From: a bacterium
GTDB lineage: Bacteria > Bacillota > Clostridia > Christensenellales > Aristaeellaceae
Assembly (NCBI GenBank): GCA_004563405.1
Contig: SFTH01000010.1
Span: forward strand, 21,834 to 85,833
Direction: 5' to 3'
Length of the DNA: 64,000 nt
How positions within the stretch are numbered: position 1 is the stretch's first letter; each line of letters begins with the position of its first letter. A model generated the notes under the pieces. It was not told the origin of the DNA. It ran no database searches and saw nothing but the letters and a program-made list of their open reading frames with translations. Below are positions 63,414 to 64,000 of the stretch, piece after piece. The position numbers and the translations under genes were made by a program.

Positions 63414-64000
63414 ATGGAACTTCGGGAAAATGCTGTGGCATGCGAACGCACGCAGCCGCAGCAGGAGATGCTGGATCGCGAAGCCGTAGTGCACGCACGG
63501 GGCGCCTACTGGCGGGTGCGCCGTGCGCAGGACGTCGCCCTGTCGCTGCTCGCGCTGATTGTGCTGGCCATTCCCATGCTGCTCGTCGCCCTGGCAATTA
63601 TCATCGACAGCCCGGGCGCGAGTCCCATCTTTGTACAGGAGCGCGTGGGCCGGAACGGCAAGTCGTTCCGCTTCTACAAATTCCGCTCCATGGTGCCGAA
63701 CGCGGAGGATAAGCTGGAGGATCTGCTGGACCAGAACGAGATGGACGGTCCCGCCTTCAAGATCAGGAAGGATCCCCGCATCACCCGCGTGGGCAGGTTC
63801 ATCCGCAGATCGAGCCTCGACGAGCTGCCTCAACTCTTTAACATTCTCAGAGGCGATATGAGCATCGTCGGGCCGCGTCCGGCGCTGCCGCGTGAGGTCG
63901 AGGAATACGACGACTACCAGCTTCAGCGGCTGCTGGTGCAGCCGGGACTGACCTGCTACTGGCAGATACAGCCCAAGCGCAACAGCCTGAGCTTCGACGA
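63414..64000 (+). CDS. Undecaprenyl-phosphate sugar phosphotransferase, partial at window end
   Basis: The first 195 residues of a bacterial sugar transferase (PF02397, WcaJ/CpsE/PglC class), open to the end of the window. One transmembrane segment (VALSLLALIVLAIPMLLVAL, about 42-61) is followed by SPIFVQERVGRNGKSFRFYKFRSM, TRVGRFIRRSSLDELPQLFNIL, GDMSIVGPRPALP and QPGLTCYWQI, all core motifs. It transfers a sugar phosphate to undecaprenyl phosphate, the first step of exopolysaccharide or capsule repeat-unit assembly. The start ATG has AGAAGGAA just before it. It probably opens a polysaccharide gene cluster beyond the window. Confidence 0.9.
   Translation, partial: MELRENAVACERTQPQQEMLDREAVVHARGAYWRVRRAQDVALSLLALIVLAIPMLLVALAIIIDSPGASPIFVQERVGRNGKSFRFYKFRSMVPNAEDKLEDLLDQNEMDGPAFKIRKDPRITRVGRFIRRSSLDELPQLFNILRGDMSIVGPRPALPREVEEYDDYQLQRLLVQPGLTCYWQIQPKRNSLSFD

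Overview
The window looks like chromosome of a high-GC Gram-positive anaerobe of the class Clostridia. The signs are a PolC-type replicase, a T-box leader on leuS, a TIGR04086 membrane protein, an agr-type peptide system, and CO dehydrogenase/acetyl-CoA synthase genes of the Wood-Ljungdahl pathway. A Christensenellales-like gut anaerobe would fit, but no 16S rRNA or other taxonomic marker is present, so the order is a guess. No tRNA, rRNA, CRISPR array or insertion sequence was recognised.

Layout. 1-13930 (minus) is one long housekeeping run: rpsB-tsf-pyrH-frr-uppS-cdsA-dxr-rseP-ispG-polC, ending in a secreted barnase and its barstar inhibitor. 14047-18201 (minus) holds uppP, leuS with promoter and T-box, and secG. 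18247-19306 (plus) is a ROK-family gene. 19650-23388 (minus) is an RNA-modification operon: rsmH, a Tgt-like gene, a homologue of ArmA/Rmt G1405 16S rRNA methyltransferases, and rsmI. 23707-24723 is trpS. 24953-28390 (plus) is a sirtuin, a hypoxanthine-DNA glycosylase, a pyrimidine-nucleoside phosphorylase and a membrane protein. 28477-34466 (minus) carries cooS-cooC-acsB and a cyclo-ligase/acetyltransferase fusion, with a divergent polyferredoxin at 34837. 35452-44917 (minus) has an anchored TPTPEP-repeat protein, uvrB-uvrA, a 72-bp tandem hairpin repeat, a TIGR04086 protein and a class A PBP. 45181-52001 (plus) has glmS, an agr-like locus (DUF5317 protein, small membrane protein, AgrB, a 41-aa AgrD-like peptide missing from long-ORF calling), a GGDEF/HD-GYP protein and a TIGR00300-type enzyme. 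52210-59044 holds bcp, a PPDK_N-domain protein with an in-frame TGA near its end, and an M16C metallopeptidase.

The right end is the most unusual part. A tyrosine recombinase gene (59645-60763) lies between two identical 24-bp lox-like sites in inverted orientation. A consensus promoter inside the left end points outward. Inversion would place it about 100 bp upstream of a helicase gene (60901) that runs directly into an undecaprenyl-phosphate sugar transferase (63414 onward), the likely first gene of an exopolysaccharide cluster. I read this as a candidate self-inverting phase switch for surface polysaccharide, shown here in the OFF orientation. A second striking point is the grouping of RsmH, RsmI and a G1405-type methyltransferase, which act on neighbouring nucleotides (C1402 and G1405) of the ribosomal decoding site.

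Starts were moved from the longest reading frame where a ribosome binding site, signal peptide or family alignment from memory supported it. All family assignments come from motif recognition by eye; no database search was run.
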